A stretch of 64,000 nt of DNA from Snodgrassella sp945267035 (GTDB taxonomy: Bacteria > Pseudomonadota > Gammaproteobacteria > Burkholderiales > Neisseriaceae). The stretch covers positions 1,302,001 to 1,366,000 of the forward strand of contig NZ_JAFNPF010000001.1 in the NCBI RefSeq assembly GCF_026535915.1. The letters are read 5' to 3'. This document shows positions 54,977 to 64,000 of this stretch, piece after piece. The stretch's first letter is position 1. Each line of letters begins with the position of its first letter. The position numbers and the translations under genes were made by a program. The notes below the pieces were generated by a model, which did not search any database, had not been told where the DNA came from, and saw only the letters and a program-made list of their open reading frames with translations.

Positions 54977-55956
54977 ATAATTTTCAATTGCAGCCTCTCA
55001 AGGCTGCATATCTGATTCATGGCGAAGAAGATATACTGCGCATTGAAGCTGCTGACGCCATACGCTCAGCAGCACGAAGCCAAAATTTCAGCGAACGCCA
55101 AGTTTTGGTAGTAGAAACAGGTTTTGATTGGTCTTTATTGATAGAAGCCACTCAATCAGTAGGATTGTTTGCCGATAAAAAACTGTTGGAAATCCATGTA
55201 CCCTCAGGCAAACCAGGCAAAGAAGGCAGCGTTATGTTGCAACAAATAGCTGAAAACTTGCCTGAAGATATGTGTATCATCCTGCTTTTGCCCAAAATGG
55301 AGCGAGTACAAATCCAAAGCAAATGGTTTCAAAGCTGGTCTAAAGTCGCAACAGTGATTGAAGCAAAAACCGTTAGCCCAGCAGCGTTACCACAATGGGT
55401 AAAAAGCCGTCTAAAAGCTCAGAACCTGACTATCAGTAATGAAGCACTAGCCTTATTTGTCGAAAAGGTTGAAGGAAATTTGCTGGCAGCCCAGCAAGAA
55501 ATTGATAAACTTGCTCTCATACATCCTCAAGGTTATCAGATAACCCTTTCCGATGCCCAATCGGCAGTAGCGAATGTAGCTCGCTTCGATGTATTGCAGC
55601 TGGCGGCAACGTGGATGAAGGGGGATAGTACTCGTCTTATGCACTTACTCGATGGTTTAGCAGCAGAAGGTGGCGAACCTGTTTTAATGCTTTGGGCAAT
55701 TAGTGAAGATATCCGTACACTGTTACGCCTACTGGCAGCTTTAAAACAGGGAAAAACCGTTAACGAATTAAGACAAACTCTGCGCTTATGGGGTGAAAAA
55801 CAAACCTTAGCGCCAATTGCGGCCAAACGAATTGGTGCCAAACGATTGCTCAGTGCATTACAAAGCTGTGCTCGTATTGACCGTCAGATCAAAGGAGTGG
55901 ACAACGGTGAGGCATGGACCGAAATAAAATATTTGTTACTGTCATTAGCTAATTGA
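54973..55956 (+). CDS. holA: DNA polymerase III subunit delta
   Basis: 327 residues. Clamp-loader subunit that opens the beta clamp. N-terminal AYLIHGEEDILRIEAADAIR, the central LPKMERVQIQSKWFQSW strand-helix region, and the C-terminal AEGGEPVLMLWAISEDIRTLLRL and IDRQIKGV blocks are as in proteobacterial HolA. Start ATG overlaps the lptE stop. Confidence 0.95.
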   Translation: MNNFQLQPLKAAYLIHGEEDILRIEAADAIRSAARSQNFSERQVLVVETGFDWSLLIEATQSVGLFADKKLLEIHVPSGKPGKEGSVMLQQIAENLPEDMCIILLLPKMERVQIQSKWFQSWSKVATVIEAKTVSPAALPQWVKSRLKAQNLTISNEALALFVEKVEGNLLAAQQEIDKLALIHPQGYQITLSDAQSAVANVARFDVLQLAATWMKGDSTRLMHLLDGLAAEGGEPVLMLWAISEDIRTLLRLLAALKQGKTVNELRQTLRLWGEKQTLAPIAAKRIGAKRLLSALQSCARIDRQIKGVDNGEAWTEIKYLLLSLAN

Positions 55957-56013
55957 ACCTGTAAATCTCCTTTATGGAAAGATCTGGCATTAAAATTGAC
56001 CATTTAAATGTAA

Positions 56014-56448
56014 ATGAAAACGATCCAAAAAAGCGTATTAGTTCCTTATCAGACCGAACAAATTTTCGATCTGGTAAACGATGTTGCAAATTATCCGGCA
56101 TTTTTACCATGGTGTAGCAATACTGAAATACTCAAGCAGGATGAGCATAGTCTGGATGCCATCATGTATATAGACTATTTAAAAATCCGCCAATCATTGT
56201 CAACTCGCAATGTGAATATCCGACCAAATCAAATCCGAATGAGCTTACTTGACGGCCCTTTCAAATCATTGGAAGGATGCTGGCAATTCACACCCATTGA
56301 TACCATTGGTTGTAAAATCGACTTTAAACTTGAATATGAATTTACCAGTAACATCCTATCAGCGATGATTGCTCCAGTATTCAACTTAATTGCCGACTCA
56401 ATGGTAGATGCTTTTATCAAAGAAGCAGATAAGCGTTATGACGAATAA
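56014..56448 (+). CDS. ratA: RatA/Coq10-family START-domain protein
   Basis: 144 residues of a polyketide-cyclase/START fold. SVLVPYQTEQIFDLVNDVANYPAFLPWC is the family hallmark, and the C-terminal helix MVDAFIKEADKRYDE closes the fold. In E. coli RatA is described as a toxin that blocks 70S formation; the same family is linked to ubiquinone binding. It overlaps rnfH by 11 bases, the conserved ratA-ratB pair. Confidence 0.92.
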   Translation: MKTIQKSVLVPYQTEQIFDLVNDVANYPAFLPWCSNTEILKQDEHSLDAIMYIDYLKIRQSLSTRNVNIRPNQIRMSLLDGPFKSLEGCWQFTPIDTIGCKIDFKLEYEFTSNILSAMIAPVFNLIADSMVDAFIKEADKRYDE

Positions 56449-56722
56449 AATTTCAATAGAAGCAGTCTATGCTTCCCCTGATCACCAATTTCTTTGGCAA
56501 GGAGAAGTTGACAAGGGCACAACTGCACGTCAGGCACTATTAACCTCCGAATTACCAAAACAATTCCCGAATGTTAACTTTCAGTTAGCGCCCATAGGAG
56601 TGTTTGGGAAAAAAGTTTCCGATGATTATATTTTATGTCAATGGGATAGAATCGAAGTGTATCGTCCATTGCTTATCGATCCAAAAGAAAATCGGCGACG
56701 CCGAGCTCTAAAAAAATCTTAA
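56438..56722 (+). CDS. rnfH: RnfH family protein (RatB)
   Basis: 94 residues from ATG 56438, inside the end of ratA. Ubiquitin-like small fold: ISIEAVYASPDHQFLWQGEVDKGTTARQAL and the terminal DRIEVYRPLLIDPKENRRRRA, which is nearly invariant in the family. Function unresolved. Confidence 0.93.
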   Translation: MTNKISIEAVYASPDHQFLWQGEVDKGTTARQALLTSELPKQFPNVNFQLAPIGVFGKKVSDDYILCQWDRIEVYRPLLIDPKENRRRRALKKS

Positions 56723-56774
56723 ATCCAATAGCCTGAACAATCAACCAACAAAAAAAGTCGGTCAAGGAAAAAAC

Positions 56775-57350
56775 ATGTCACGTATCAAGCTCATAGTAGG
56801 TCTAGGTAATCCTGGTTCAGAATATGAACACACTCGCCACAATATCGGATTTGATTTTATTGATGAGCTTGCCTATACCTTAAAAACCAATTTCAAACCA
56901 GAAAAAAAATTTTATGGATTGGTAGCCAAAACCATCTTACCCGAAGGGGAGTTATGGTTACTAAAATCCTCAACCTATATGAATAAATCGGGTACCTCTG
57001 TTCAAGCCTTAGCAAACTTCTACAAAATCAAACCCGATGAAATACTGGTTGTTCACGATGAACTAGACATTCCTTGCGGACAGGTAAGATTCAAAAAAGG
57101 GGGAAGTAATGGGGGACATAATGGGCTGAAAGATATCCAGTCATGTCTGGGTTCTGCTGATTTTTATCGATTACGCATTGGAATCGATCATCCTGGCGAC
57201 AGAAATTTAGTTATAAACTATGTTCTAAACAAGCCGACTACCCAACAAAAAAACTTAATTACGCAAGCAGTTGATAAATCTTTAGCAGTCATGCCCGAGC
57301 TATTTACCAGTCAATTTAATGTTGTGCAACAAAAACTGCACAGCAAATAA
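56775..57350 (+). CDS. pth: Peptidyl-tRNA hydrolase
   Basis: 191 residues. Recycles peptidyl-tRNA released from stalled ribosomes. GLGNPGSEYEHTRHNIGFDFID carries N and the catalytic His (HN); NKSG, VHDELDIPCGQ and GGSNGGHNGLKDI follow. Standard length. Confidence 0.97.
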   Translation: MSRIKLIVGLGNPGSEYEHTRHNIGFDFIDELAYTLKTNFKPEKKFYGLVAKTILPEGELWLLKSSTYMNKSGTSVQALANFYKIKPDEILVVHDELDIPCGQVRFKKGGSNGGHNGLKDIQSCLGSADFYRLRIGIDHPGDRNLVINYVLNKPTTQQKNLITQAVDKSLAVMPELFTSQFNVVQQKLHSK

Positions 57351-57366
57351 CCTTGAGAGTCGGTTT

Positions 57367-58848
57367 ATGAAATACCGCGATTTAAGAGACTTTATCACCG
57401 TTCTCGAACAGAAAAAATTATTAAAATGTATTGAAACCCCGGTATCTCCTTATCTGGAAATAACCGAAATTGCTGATCGGGTTTTACGTCAACAGGGACC
57501 AGCTTTATTATTCAAACAGCCCATAAACCAGTCCCAAAAACCATACCATTATCCTGTATTGGCCAACTTATTTGGCACGGCAGAAAGAGTTGCTATGGGT
57601 ATGGGTGCCAGCGATACCAGTCAGTTAAGAGAAATAGGTAAAACACTTGCTTATCTTAAAGAGCCGGATCCTCCCAAAGGATTTAAAGACGCTTTAGCAA
57701 AACTACCATTGCTGAAAGATTTGTGGAGCATGAGTCCGCATATCGTAAAAAAAGCACCTTGTCAGCAAATCATCATCGAAGCTGATGATGTCGATCTGTA
57801 CCAGTTACCGATCCAACAGTGTTGGCCACAAGACATTGCCCCGCTGATTACATGGGGCTTGACAGTGACACGTGGACCGGATAAAAAACGTCAAAATCTA
57901 GGAATATATCGACAACAACTACTATCACGAAACAAAGTCATAATGCGCTGGCTGGCTCATCGTGGTGGTGCATTAGATTTTCAAGCATTCAAACAACAAC
58001 ACCCTGGAAAACCATTTCCTGTCAGCGTCGTATTAGGATGTGATCCAGCAACCATACTCGGCGCAGTGACACCCGTTCCAGATAGTTTAAGTGAATATCA
58101 ATTTGCTGGATTACTCCGCGGATCACGCACCGAATTAGTAAAATGCATCGGTAATGACCTTCATGTTCCAGCCCGAGCAGAAATCATTTTAGAAGGCGTT
58201 ATTCATCCTGATGAGCTGGCTTTAGAAGGACCTTATGGCGATCATACCGGATATTATAATGAACAGGATTATTTTCCGGTATTCACAGTTGAACGCATAA
58301 CCATGCGCGAAAATGCCATTTATCACAGCACTTATACCGGCAAGCCACCTGATGAACCGGCGATATTAGGAGTAGCATTAAACGAAGTTTTTGTTCCCAT
58401 ATTACAAAAACAGTTTAGTGAAATTACCGATTTTTATCTGCCGCCAGAAGGCTGTTCCTATCGAATGGCTATAGTCAGCATAAAAAAACAATACGCAGGA
58501 CATGCCAAAAGAGTCATGATGGGATGCTGGAGCTATTTGCGCCAATTTATGTACACAAAATTCATCATCGTCGTAGACGAAGACATCAATGTACGAGATT
58601 GGAAAGAAGTAATATGGGCCATTACAACTCGTATGGATCCCGTTCGTGATACCAGCCTAATAGATCATACTCCAATAGATTATCTGGATTTTGCCAGTCC
58701 AGTTAGTGGCTTAGGCGGAAAGATGGGGCTTGATGCCACCAATAAATGGCCAGGTGAAACAGATCGAGAATGGGGAAAAATCATTCACAAAGATCCGGAC
58801 GTGATAGCCAAAATTGATGCGATGTGGCAAGATTTAGGTTTATCATAA
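57367..58848 (+). CDS. ubiD: 3-octaprenyl-4-hydroxybenzoate carboxy-lyase UbiD
   Basis: 493 residues from ATG 57367; upstream codons in the same frame run into pth. Prenylated-FMN-dependent decarboxylase of ubiquinone synthesis. Family pattern: MKYRDLRDFITVLEQKKLLK, LGIYRQQ, the EFAGLLRGSRTELVKC-like QFAGLLRGSRTELVK segment, and the catalytic E-x2-R-x-E type region in PDELALEGPYGDHTGYY. The prFMN-making partner UbiX is not in the window. Confidence 0.95.
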   Translation: MKYRDLRDFITVLEQKKLLKCIETPVSPYLEITEIADRVLRQQGPALLFKQPINQSQKPYHYPVLANLFGTAERVAMGMGASDTSQLREIGKTLAYLKEPDPPKGFKDALAKLPLLKDLWSMSPHIVKKAPCQQIIIEADDVDLYQLPIQQCWPQDIAPLITWGLTVTRGPDKKRQNLGIYRQQLLSRNKVIMRWLAHRGGALDFQAFKQQHPGKPFPVSVVLGCDPATILGAVTPVPDSLSEYQFAGLLRGSRTELVKCIGNDLHVPARAEIILEGVIHPDELALEGPYGDHTGYYNEQDYFPVFTVERITMRENAIYHSTYTGKPPDEPAILGVALNEVFVPILQKQFSEITDFYLPPEGCSYRMAIVSIKKQYAGHAKRVMMGCWSYLRQFMYTKFIIVVDEDINVRDWKEVIWAITTRMDPVRDTSLIDHTPIDYLDFASPVSGLGGKMGLDATNKWPGETDREWGKIIHKDPDVIAKIDAMWQDLGLS

Positions 58849-58905
58849 ACCGTCATCATATGCGCTTGATACTATTAGAATTTACAGGGTAAATTAACAA
58901 CATCT

Positions 58906-60540
58906 ATGAAAAATAAAAGCAACTTCGGGTGTATTGCTCAACTATTCGCTATTGGTATCTTGTCATTGTTAGCAGCTTGTCAGACATTACCATCTTTAGA
59001 CAACCGTACTGTAGATGTCCACTTTGCCGCCAATAATCCTTCAACCTTAAGTTATGCCAACGCACCTCTCATTGCCCAACATCCTAATCTATCAGGCATT
59101 TATCCACTTGATGACGGTAGAGAAGCATTGGTTGCACGGCGAGCACTGATTCGAGCAGCTGAACACAGTTTAGACCTACAATACTATATTTGGCACAATG
59201 ATACATCTGGTCAATTACTGTTTCATGAACTGGTCAATGCAGCGCGGCGTGGCGTCCGTGTAAGATTACTCTTAGATGATAACAACACCAAAGGAATGGA
59301 TCCTGTATTACATGTCTTAAATAAAGAGCCGAATATTGAAATCCGAATATTTAATCCCTTTGCTGATCGACATGTGCGTTTTTTAGGTTATTTGACCGAT
59401 TTTGCTCGACTAAATAGACGCATGCATAATAAATCTATTACTGCTGACAATCAGGTAACCATACTAGGCGGGCGAAATATTGGTGATGAATATTTCGATA
59501 TCGGTAAAGGAATGCTCTTTGTAGACTTAGATGTCATGGCCATTGGCCCTATCGTCAACCAAGTGTCGGACAATTTTGATCTATATTGGAATAGTCCTTC
59601 CTCTTATCCTTTGGGCAGCATAATTCATCGAAAGCGGAATAAATTGCACGCTGACATGCCCGTTTTCAAACGTAAAACTTATAACTATTTACGAGCTGAA
59701 AGTTATGATCAAGCCTATGTAAAAGATAACTTTGAAAGTCGATTAACCAACGGAACACTTGATTATCAATGGGTACACTTAACATTGGTTAGTGATGATC
59801 CTGCCAAAGCCTTACCCAATCCAAAAAATAGAAAACAGAAAAATCCAGACACTAATTTGATGCTCGCAGCAAATACCCCCCAAAAACCCATCATCAAATA
59901 TAAAAATACCAGTCTAACATTAAACCAACTGGCGGCATCAGTCGTAGAACCCAAAAAAGACCTTTTAGTTATTACCCCTTATTTCGTTCCAACCAAAACA
60001 GGATTAGACTATTTAATCAAATTACGCCGAGAGGGCGTGAATATAAAAATTTTGACCAATTCACTCTCTGCAACAGATGTACCCATAGTCCATTCTGGCT
60101 ATATAAACTATCGAGTACCTTTATTACAAAATGGGGTTGAACTGTATGAATTAAAAAAACAGGGCGTAGTAAAAAATAAAAAAGAACATAGTTTTAGTGG
60201 AGGCTCCCAATCAAGCCTACACGCCAAAACATTTACCATTGATGGTAACCAACTTTATATTGGCTCATTAAATTTCGATCCAAGATCTTCACGACTTAAT
60301 ACCGAAATGGGCGTAGTGATTCAATCAACAGAAATGGCACAATACATGGATAAAGCCATCAACGATGCTTTACCCTATGTTAGTTATCAGGTAAAAATAG
60401 CAGAAGATGGAAAACTTGAATGGATTAAAACCGATGAAAATAATCAAACCAAGGTCTATCGCAAAGAACCCGATACCACCAGATGGCAACGTATATGGGT
60501 GAAAATATTATCGAAATTACCAATTGAAGGCATGTTGTGA
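58906..60540 (+). CDS. Phospholipase D family lipoprotein (cardiolipin-synthase-like)
   Basis: 544 residues. Lipoprotein signal ends in LLAAC (Cys25). Two HKD motifs: H174-K176-D181 (HNKSITAD) and H438-K440-D445 (HAKTFTID), each followed by an asparagine-containing Gly-Arg-Asn or Ser-Leu-Asn segment. The layout matches the ClsC-like PLD proteins found in many proteobacteria, which make or remodel phospholipids; the lipidated form would act on the periplasmic side of a membrane. Substrate not determinable. Confidence 0.88.
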   Translation: MKNKSNFGCIAQLFAIGILSLLAACQTLPSLDNRTVDVHFAANNPSTLSYANAPLIAQHPNLSGIYPLDDGREALVARRALIRAAEHSLDLQYYIWHNDTSGQLLFHELVNAARRGVRVRLLLDDNNTKGMDPVLHVLNKEPNIEIRIFNPFADRHVRFLGYLTDFARLNRRMHNKSITADNQVTILGGRNIGDEYFDIGKGMLFVDLDVMAIGPIVNQVSDNFDLYWNSPSSYPLGSIIHRKRNKLHADMPVFKRKTYNYLRAESYDQAYVKDNFESRLTNGTLDYQWVHLTLVSDDPAKALPNPKNRKQKNPDTNLMLAANTPQKPIIKYKNTSLTLNQLAASVVEPKKDLLVITPYFVPTKTGLDYLIKLRREGVNIKILTNSLSATDVPIVHSGYINYRVPLLQNGVELYELKKQGVVKNKKEHSFSGGSQSSLHAKTFTIDGNQLYIGSLNFDPRSSRLNTEMGVVIQSTEMAQYMDKAINDALPYVSYQVKIAEDGKLEWIKTDENNQTKVYRKEPDTTRWQRIWVKILSKLPIEGML

Positions 60541-60594
60541 TATCCAACAAGCACGCATCAGTTCAACATTGACAATAAAACAGAAAGTCAGCAC

Positions 60595-61188
60595 ATGTTA
60601 CTATTTATAGATAATTATGATAGTTTTACTTACAACATAGTGCATTACCTGGGTGAGATAGGTGAGGATATTATCGTCAAAAAAAATGATGTCATTACCT
60701 TGGCTGAAATCGAAACCATGGCGCCAGAATTTATTGTTATTGGTCCTGGACCGTGTGCGCCAGAGAACGCTGGAATATCAATTCCCATTATCAAGCATTT
60801 CGCCGGTAACATTCCCATATTGGGCATTTGTCTCGGACACCAATGTATCGCCTCTGCGTTTGGTGGCAAGATCATCCGTGCCAAAACACCCATGCATGGC
60901 AAAATTTCAACCGTTTCTCATCAGCAAAAATACATGTTTAACCATCTTCCCAATCCCGTAAACTGTACTCGTTACCACAGCCTGGTTATAGATCAGCAAA
61001 CATTTCCTGATTGTCTGGAAATTACCGCAACATCTGATGATAACGAAATAATGGGTATCCACCACCGCACCTTCGCAATTGAAGGAATTCAGTTTCACCC
61101 TGAAGGATTGTTAACACAAAGAGGGCATGATATGTTAAAAAACTTCCTCATGCAGCATCGCTCAACAAATAGCTTAGTAGCCGATTAA
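60595..61188 (+). CDS. trpG: Anthranilate synthase glutamine amidotransferase subunit
   Basis: 197 residues, class I glutamine amidotransferase. Nucleophile C79 in GICLGHQ, with H168 and E170 (FHPEG). Begins LLFIDNYDSFTYNIVHYLGE. It supplies ammonia to TrpE for tryptophan synthesis and possibly to PabB for folate (TrpG/PabA are not distinguishable here). The close position before trpD favours trpG. Confidence 0.93.
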   Translation: MLLFIDNYDSFTYNIVHYLGEIGEDIIVKKNDVITLAEIETMAPEFIVIGPGPCAPENAGISIPIIKHFAGNIPILGICLGHQCIASAFGGKIIRAKTPMHGKISTVSHQQKYMFNHLPNPVNCTRYHSLVIDQQTFPDCLEITATSDDNEIMGIHHRTFAIEGIQFHPEGLLTQRGHDMLKNFLMQHRSTNSLVAD

Positions 61189-61231
61189 TCTAAACCCTTA
61201 AACCATATCGACTGCGGAAAGAAACAACACC

Positions 61232-62281
61232 ATGATAACGCCACAACAAGCCCTTAACCGACTGCTGGATAACAACGAACTATTTTATGATGAAATGACC
61301 GACCTCATGCGTCAGATCATGCAGGGTGAAGTAGCGCCTGAGATCATTGCTGCAATATTAATTGGCTTACGCATCAAAGTTGAAAGCGTATCAGAAATTG
61401 CCGCAGCGGCGTCTGTCATGCGTGAATTTGCCAGCAAAGTACCCTTACAAGATCGTTCCCATCTAGTCGATATCGTTGGCACCGGTGGGGACAATGCTCA
61501 CACCTTCAACATATCCACCACCAGCATGTTCGTTGTCGCCGCTGCCGGAGCCAAAGTGGCCAAACATGGTGGTCGTTCAGTATCTTCCTCTAGTGGATCG
61601 GCCGACATCATCGAAGCCATGGGTGCATCTTTAGAATTAACTCCCGAACATGTTGGGCAATGCATCAACCAACTAGGTGTCGGATTCATGTATGCTCCTA
61701 ATCATCACAACAGCATGAGATACGTTGCGCCGGTACGCAGAGCATTGGGAGTACGCACCGTCTTCAATATTCTTGGTCCGTTGACTAACCCGGCAGGGGC
61801 ATCAAATCAAGTTTTAGGCGTTTTCCATCTGGATCTCGTTGGTATTCTGTCGCGAGTATTGCAACAAATGGGCAGCAAACATGTCTTAGTCGTACATGGT
61901 TCAGATGGATTAGATGAAATAACCTTAACCGGAACCACTCGCGTAGCAGAACTTAAAAATGGCACCATAATGGAGTATGATATCCATCCTACTCAGTTTG
62001 ATATGGCCGTCATAGAAGATCTCAAACCACTACAAGTTTCCAACAGCGTGGAGTCATTAAACATCATGAATTCCGTGCTCAATGGGGAAAAGGGACCTTG
62101 TCGAGACATCGTTGTGCTCAATGCAGCTGCTGCCATATATGCTTCCGATGTCGTTTCTTCATTAGAAGAGGGCGTCGATGCAGCCATATCAGCCATAGAT
62201 TCAGGAAAAGCCAGAAACAAACAGCAAGAATTTATCCAGACGACACAACAGCTTTATGCAGAACAAGCAAAAAATGACTAA
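61232..62281 (+). CDS. trpD: Anthranilate phosphoribosyltransferase
   Basis: 349 residues. Second step of tryptophan synthesis. PRPP-binding DIVGTGGDNAHTFNIST near residue 80, HGGRSVSSSSGSADI, and FMYAPNHHNSMRYVAPVRRALGVRTVFNILGPLTNPA. Standard length. It follows trpG by 43 bases; trpC does not follow, so the trp genes are split. Confidence 0.97.
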   Translation: MITPQQALNRLLDNNELFYDEMTDLMRQIMQGEVAPEIIAAILIGLRIKVESVSEIAAAASVMREFASKVPLQDRSHLVDIVGTGGDNAHTFNISTTSMFVVAAAGAKVAKHGGRSVSSSSGSADIIEAMGASLELTPEHVGQCINQLGVGFMYAPNHHNSMRYVAPVRRALGVRTVFNILGPLTNPAGASNQVLGVFHLDLVGILSRVLQQMGSKHVLVVHGSDGLDEITLTGTTRVAELKNGTIMEYDIHPTQFDMAVIEDLKPLQVSNSVESLNIMNSVLNGEKGPCRDIVVLNAAAAIYASDVVSSLEEGVDAAISAIDSGKARNKQQEFIQTTQQLYAEQAKND

Positions 62282-62390
62282 TAGAATCACCTTTCTATAG
62301 TAGAGTAGCAACTATATTTGACAGCTTACATCATAAACCCTTGATCAATCACACCAACGATCAACCAACTTGTAACTTAACTTTAAAATT

Positions 62391-63686
62391 ATGTTAGACA
62401 TACAACTATTACGCCAAGACCTTAATAACGTCGCCCAAAAACTATTAAATCGAGGTTTCAAACTTGATACCGAAACCTTTCAATCATTAGAACAACAACG
62501 TAAACAACTGCAATTGCGAACAGAAGAATTGCAGGCACAACGCAACAACCTTTCAAAACAAATTGGTGGATTGAAAGCACAGGGTCAACATGATCAAGCC
62601 AACGAGATCATGGCAGAAGTGGCTAAAATTAAAATAGAACTGGAAGATACCGAACAGAAATATCAAAGCATACAAACCCAGATCAACGAAATGTTGCTAA
62701 ACATTCCTAATTTACCTCATGTAGATGTTCCAGTGGGTAAAGATGAAAATGACAACATTGAAATCCGTCGTGTTGGCACCCCAAGAGAATTTGATTTTCC
62801 CATCAAAGATCATGTTGATTTAGGTGAGCCACTAGGATTAGATTTTAAAACCGCATCTGAACTGTCTGGCGCACGTTTTAGCGTCATGCGTGGACCAATA
62901 GCTCGTTTACATCGTGCCTTGGCGCAATTCATGCTTGATACCCATACCCAACAGCATGGTTATATCGAGCATTACACCCCATACATCGTCAATCCAGAAA
63001 TATTATTAGGTACCGGACAACTACCTAAATTTGCCGAAGACATGTACAAAATAGACTGTGGCTTAGATGAACAAAAACAAGAGCAATATCTTATTTCTAC
63101 AGCAGAAATTACCCTCACCAACACCGTGCGTGAACGCGTTTTAAGCAAAGACGAACTCCCCAAAAAATTAACAGCACATACCCCATGCTTCCGCTCTGAA
63201 GCTGGGTCATATGGTAAAGATACACGTGGACTGATCCGACAACATCAATTCGACAAAGTTGAAATGGTACAAATTCAACGACCAGAACATTCCTATGCCG
63301 CATTAGAAGAAATGGTTGGACATGCAGAAAAAATCCTGCAATTACTCGAATTACCATATCGCGTCATCGTACTCTGTACAGGTGATATGGGATTTGGTGC
63401 AGCCAAAACATATGATCTCGAAGTGTGGGTGCCAGCACAGAACACCTACCGCGAAATCTCCAGTTGTTCCAACTGTGAAGATTTTCAAGCACGCCGGATG
63501 CAGGCTCGATTCAAAGACGAGGAGGGCAAAAACCAACTGGTTCATACCTTAAATGGTTCAGGCTTGGCCGTCGGCCGGACTCTGGTAGCCATACTAGAGA
63601 ATCATCAAAATGCCGACGGTAGCATCAACATACCTAAAGCATTGCAACCATATTTAGGGGGGCAAAGCCTATTAAAAGCGGTATAA
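62391..63686 (+). CDS. serS: Seryl-tRNA synthetase
   Basis: 431 residues. N-terminal long coiled-coil arm (about 28-105) that binds tRNA-Ser, then the class II core: motif 2 in CFRSEAGSYGKDTRGLIRQHQFDKVE and motif 3 in NGSGLAVGRTLVAILE. Serine-binding TAEITLTN is present. Standard length. Confidence 0.98.
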   Translation: MLDIQLLRQDLNNVAQKLLNRGFKLDTETFQSLEQQRKQLQLRTEELQAQRNNLSKQIGGLKAQGQHDQANEIMAEVAKIKIELEDTEQKYQSIQTQINEMLLNIPNLPHVDVPVGKDENDNIEIRRVGTPREFDFPIKDHVDLGEPLGLDFKTASELSGARFSVMRGPIARLHRALAQFMLDTHTQQHGYIEHYTPYIVNPEILLGTGQLPKFAEDMYKIDCGLDEQKQEQYLISTAEITLTNTVRERVLSKDELPKKLTAHTPCFRSEAGSYGKDTRGLIRQHQFDKVEMVQIQRPEHSYAALEEMVGHAEKILQLLELPYRVIVLCTGDMGFGAAKTYDLEVWVPAQNTYREISSCSNCEDFQARRMQARFKDEEGKNQLVHTLNGSGLAVGRTLVAILENHQNADGSINIPKALQPYLGGQSLLKAV

Positions 63687-63709
63687 CCCATAGTCTGCTA
63701 TAAAAAATA

Positions 63710-63753
63710 GGGCAAGTTATTCGGGATACAATCGGATAAACTTGCCCGTTTTT
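63710..63753 (+). terminator. serS terminator
   Basis: GGGCAAGTT (63710-63718) pairs with AACTTGCCC (63739-63747), followed by GTTTTTG. It lies 24 bases after the serS stop. Confidence 0.85.
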
Positions 63754-63801
63754 GTAAAGAAACCTATAATTTAGCACATCTTTTAAATATCACCATTATT
63801 T

Positions 63802-63877
63802 GGGTCGTTAGCTCAGTTGGTAGAGCAGTGGACTCTTAATCCATTTGTCCAGGGTTCGATCCCCTGACGACCCACCA
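63802..63877 (+). tRNA. tRNA-Lys, anticodon CTT
   Basis: 76 bases with encoded CCA. Acceptor stem GGGTCGT / ACGACCC, D-arm GCTC / GAGC with AGTTGGTA loop, anticodon stem GTGGA / TCCAT with loop CTCTTAA (anticodon CTT, reads AAG), variable TTGTC, and T-arm CAGGG / CCCTG with loop TTCGATC. All stems pair, with one G-U in the anticodon stem. The remaining 123 bases to the window end show no feature. Confidence 0.97.
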
Positions 63878-64000
63878 AAAATCAGAATATTAATTTAATA
63901 TCATCCAAAAACTTCAAATCCTGAACTCCAACTACAATTAGTCGTGAATATTTTTCGCGAATATCTCTGCTCTGGTTTTAAGCGACTTCTTACCAGCCTC

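Noticed and set aside
55406..55415. GCCGTCTAAA in holA, resembling the Neisseria DNA uptake sequence GCCGTCTGAA
   Set aside because: Only a partial match and a single occurrence, inside coding sequence. I did not see the canonical uptake sequence elsewhere in the window by eye.
1..64000. CRISPR arrays, insertion sequences, prophage, rRNA genes
   Set aside because: No spaced repeat array, transposase, integrase, phage structural gene or rRNA segment was recognised anywhere in the window.

Overview
The window is chromosomal DNA of a Gram-negative bacterium. It carries lipid A and Kdo genes (lpxK, kdsB), outer-membrane biogenesis genes (lolA, lptE, an AsmA-family protein) and lipoproteins. The protein sequences and the lepA-lepB-rnc-era neighbourhood point to Betaproteobacteria, family Neisseriaceae. 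The moderate-to-low GC content, the complete rod-shape operon (mreBCD-mrdA-rodA) and the absence of obvious Neisseria DNA uptake sequences fit a low-GC, rod-shaped relative such as Snodgrassella better than a coccoid Neisseria. That genus assignment is inference from memory; no search was run.

Layout. 1-2.4 kb: an M14 carboxypeptidase and a SanA-like DUF218 protein, both on the minus strand. 2.6-9.4 kb: lepA, lepB, rnc and era, with two tandem paralogous secreted proteins of unknown function between rnc and era. 9.6-17.1 kb: a YtqB/MnmM-type tRNA methyltransferase, a DUF815 ATPase, xseA, then lpxK, a Trm112-like protein, kdsB, adk, a CNP1-like protein and a TSUP transporter. 17.2-26.9 kb: tadA with an N-terminal extension, bioB, an SDR oxidoreductase, trmA, aspS, a DUF502 protein and comEC. 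26.9-29.4 kb: a small AT-rich accessory patch holding a 29-codon tail that looks like the end of a toxin, an adjacent candidate immunity gene, a lipoprotein, an acidic orphan and several inverted repeats. 29.4-38.7 kb, minus strand: lolA, a DUF1090 protein, a zinc ABC transporter operon (znuCBA order) with a Zur-box-like operator and an unlisted 34-aa membrane ORF at its head, then mnmC (oxidase part only), asmA and suhB. 39.5-45 kb: an orphan 373-aa protein, trmJ, a DUF1853 protein, tig and clpP. 45.3-51 kb, minus: mreB-mreC-mreD-mrdA-rodA. 51.1-64 kb: gatCAB, lptE-holA, ratA-rnfH, pth, ubiD, a phospholipase-D lipoprotein, trpG-trpD, serS and tRNA-Lys(CTT).

Most of the window is ordinary core genome. 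The points that deserve a second look are: the 34-aa single-span ORF between the Zur-like operator and znuC, which overlaps znuC by ATGA; the toxin-tail plus immunity scar behind comEC; the tandem secreted paralogs in the rnc-era interval; and the split of the MnmC functions, with an oxidase-only MnmC and a MnmM-type methyltransferase encoded about 24 kb apart.
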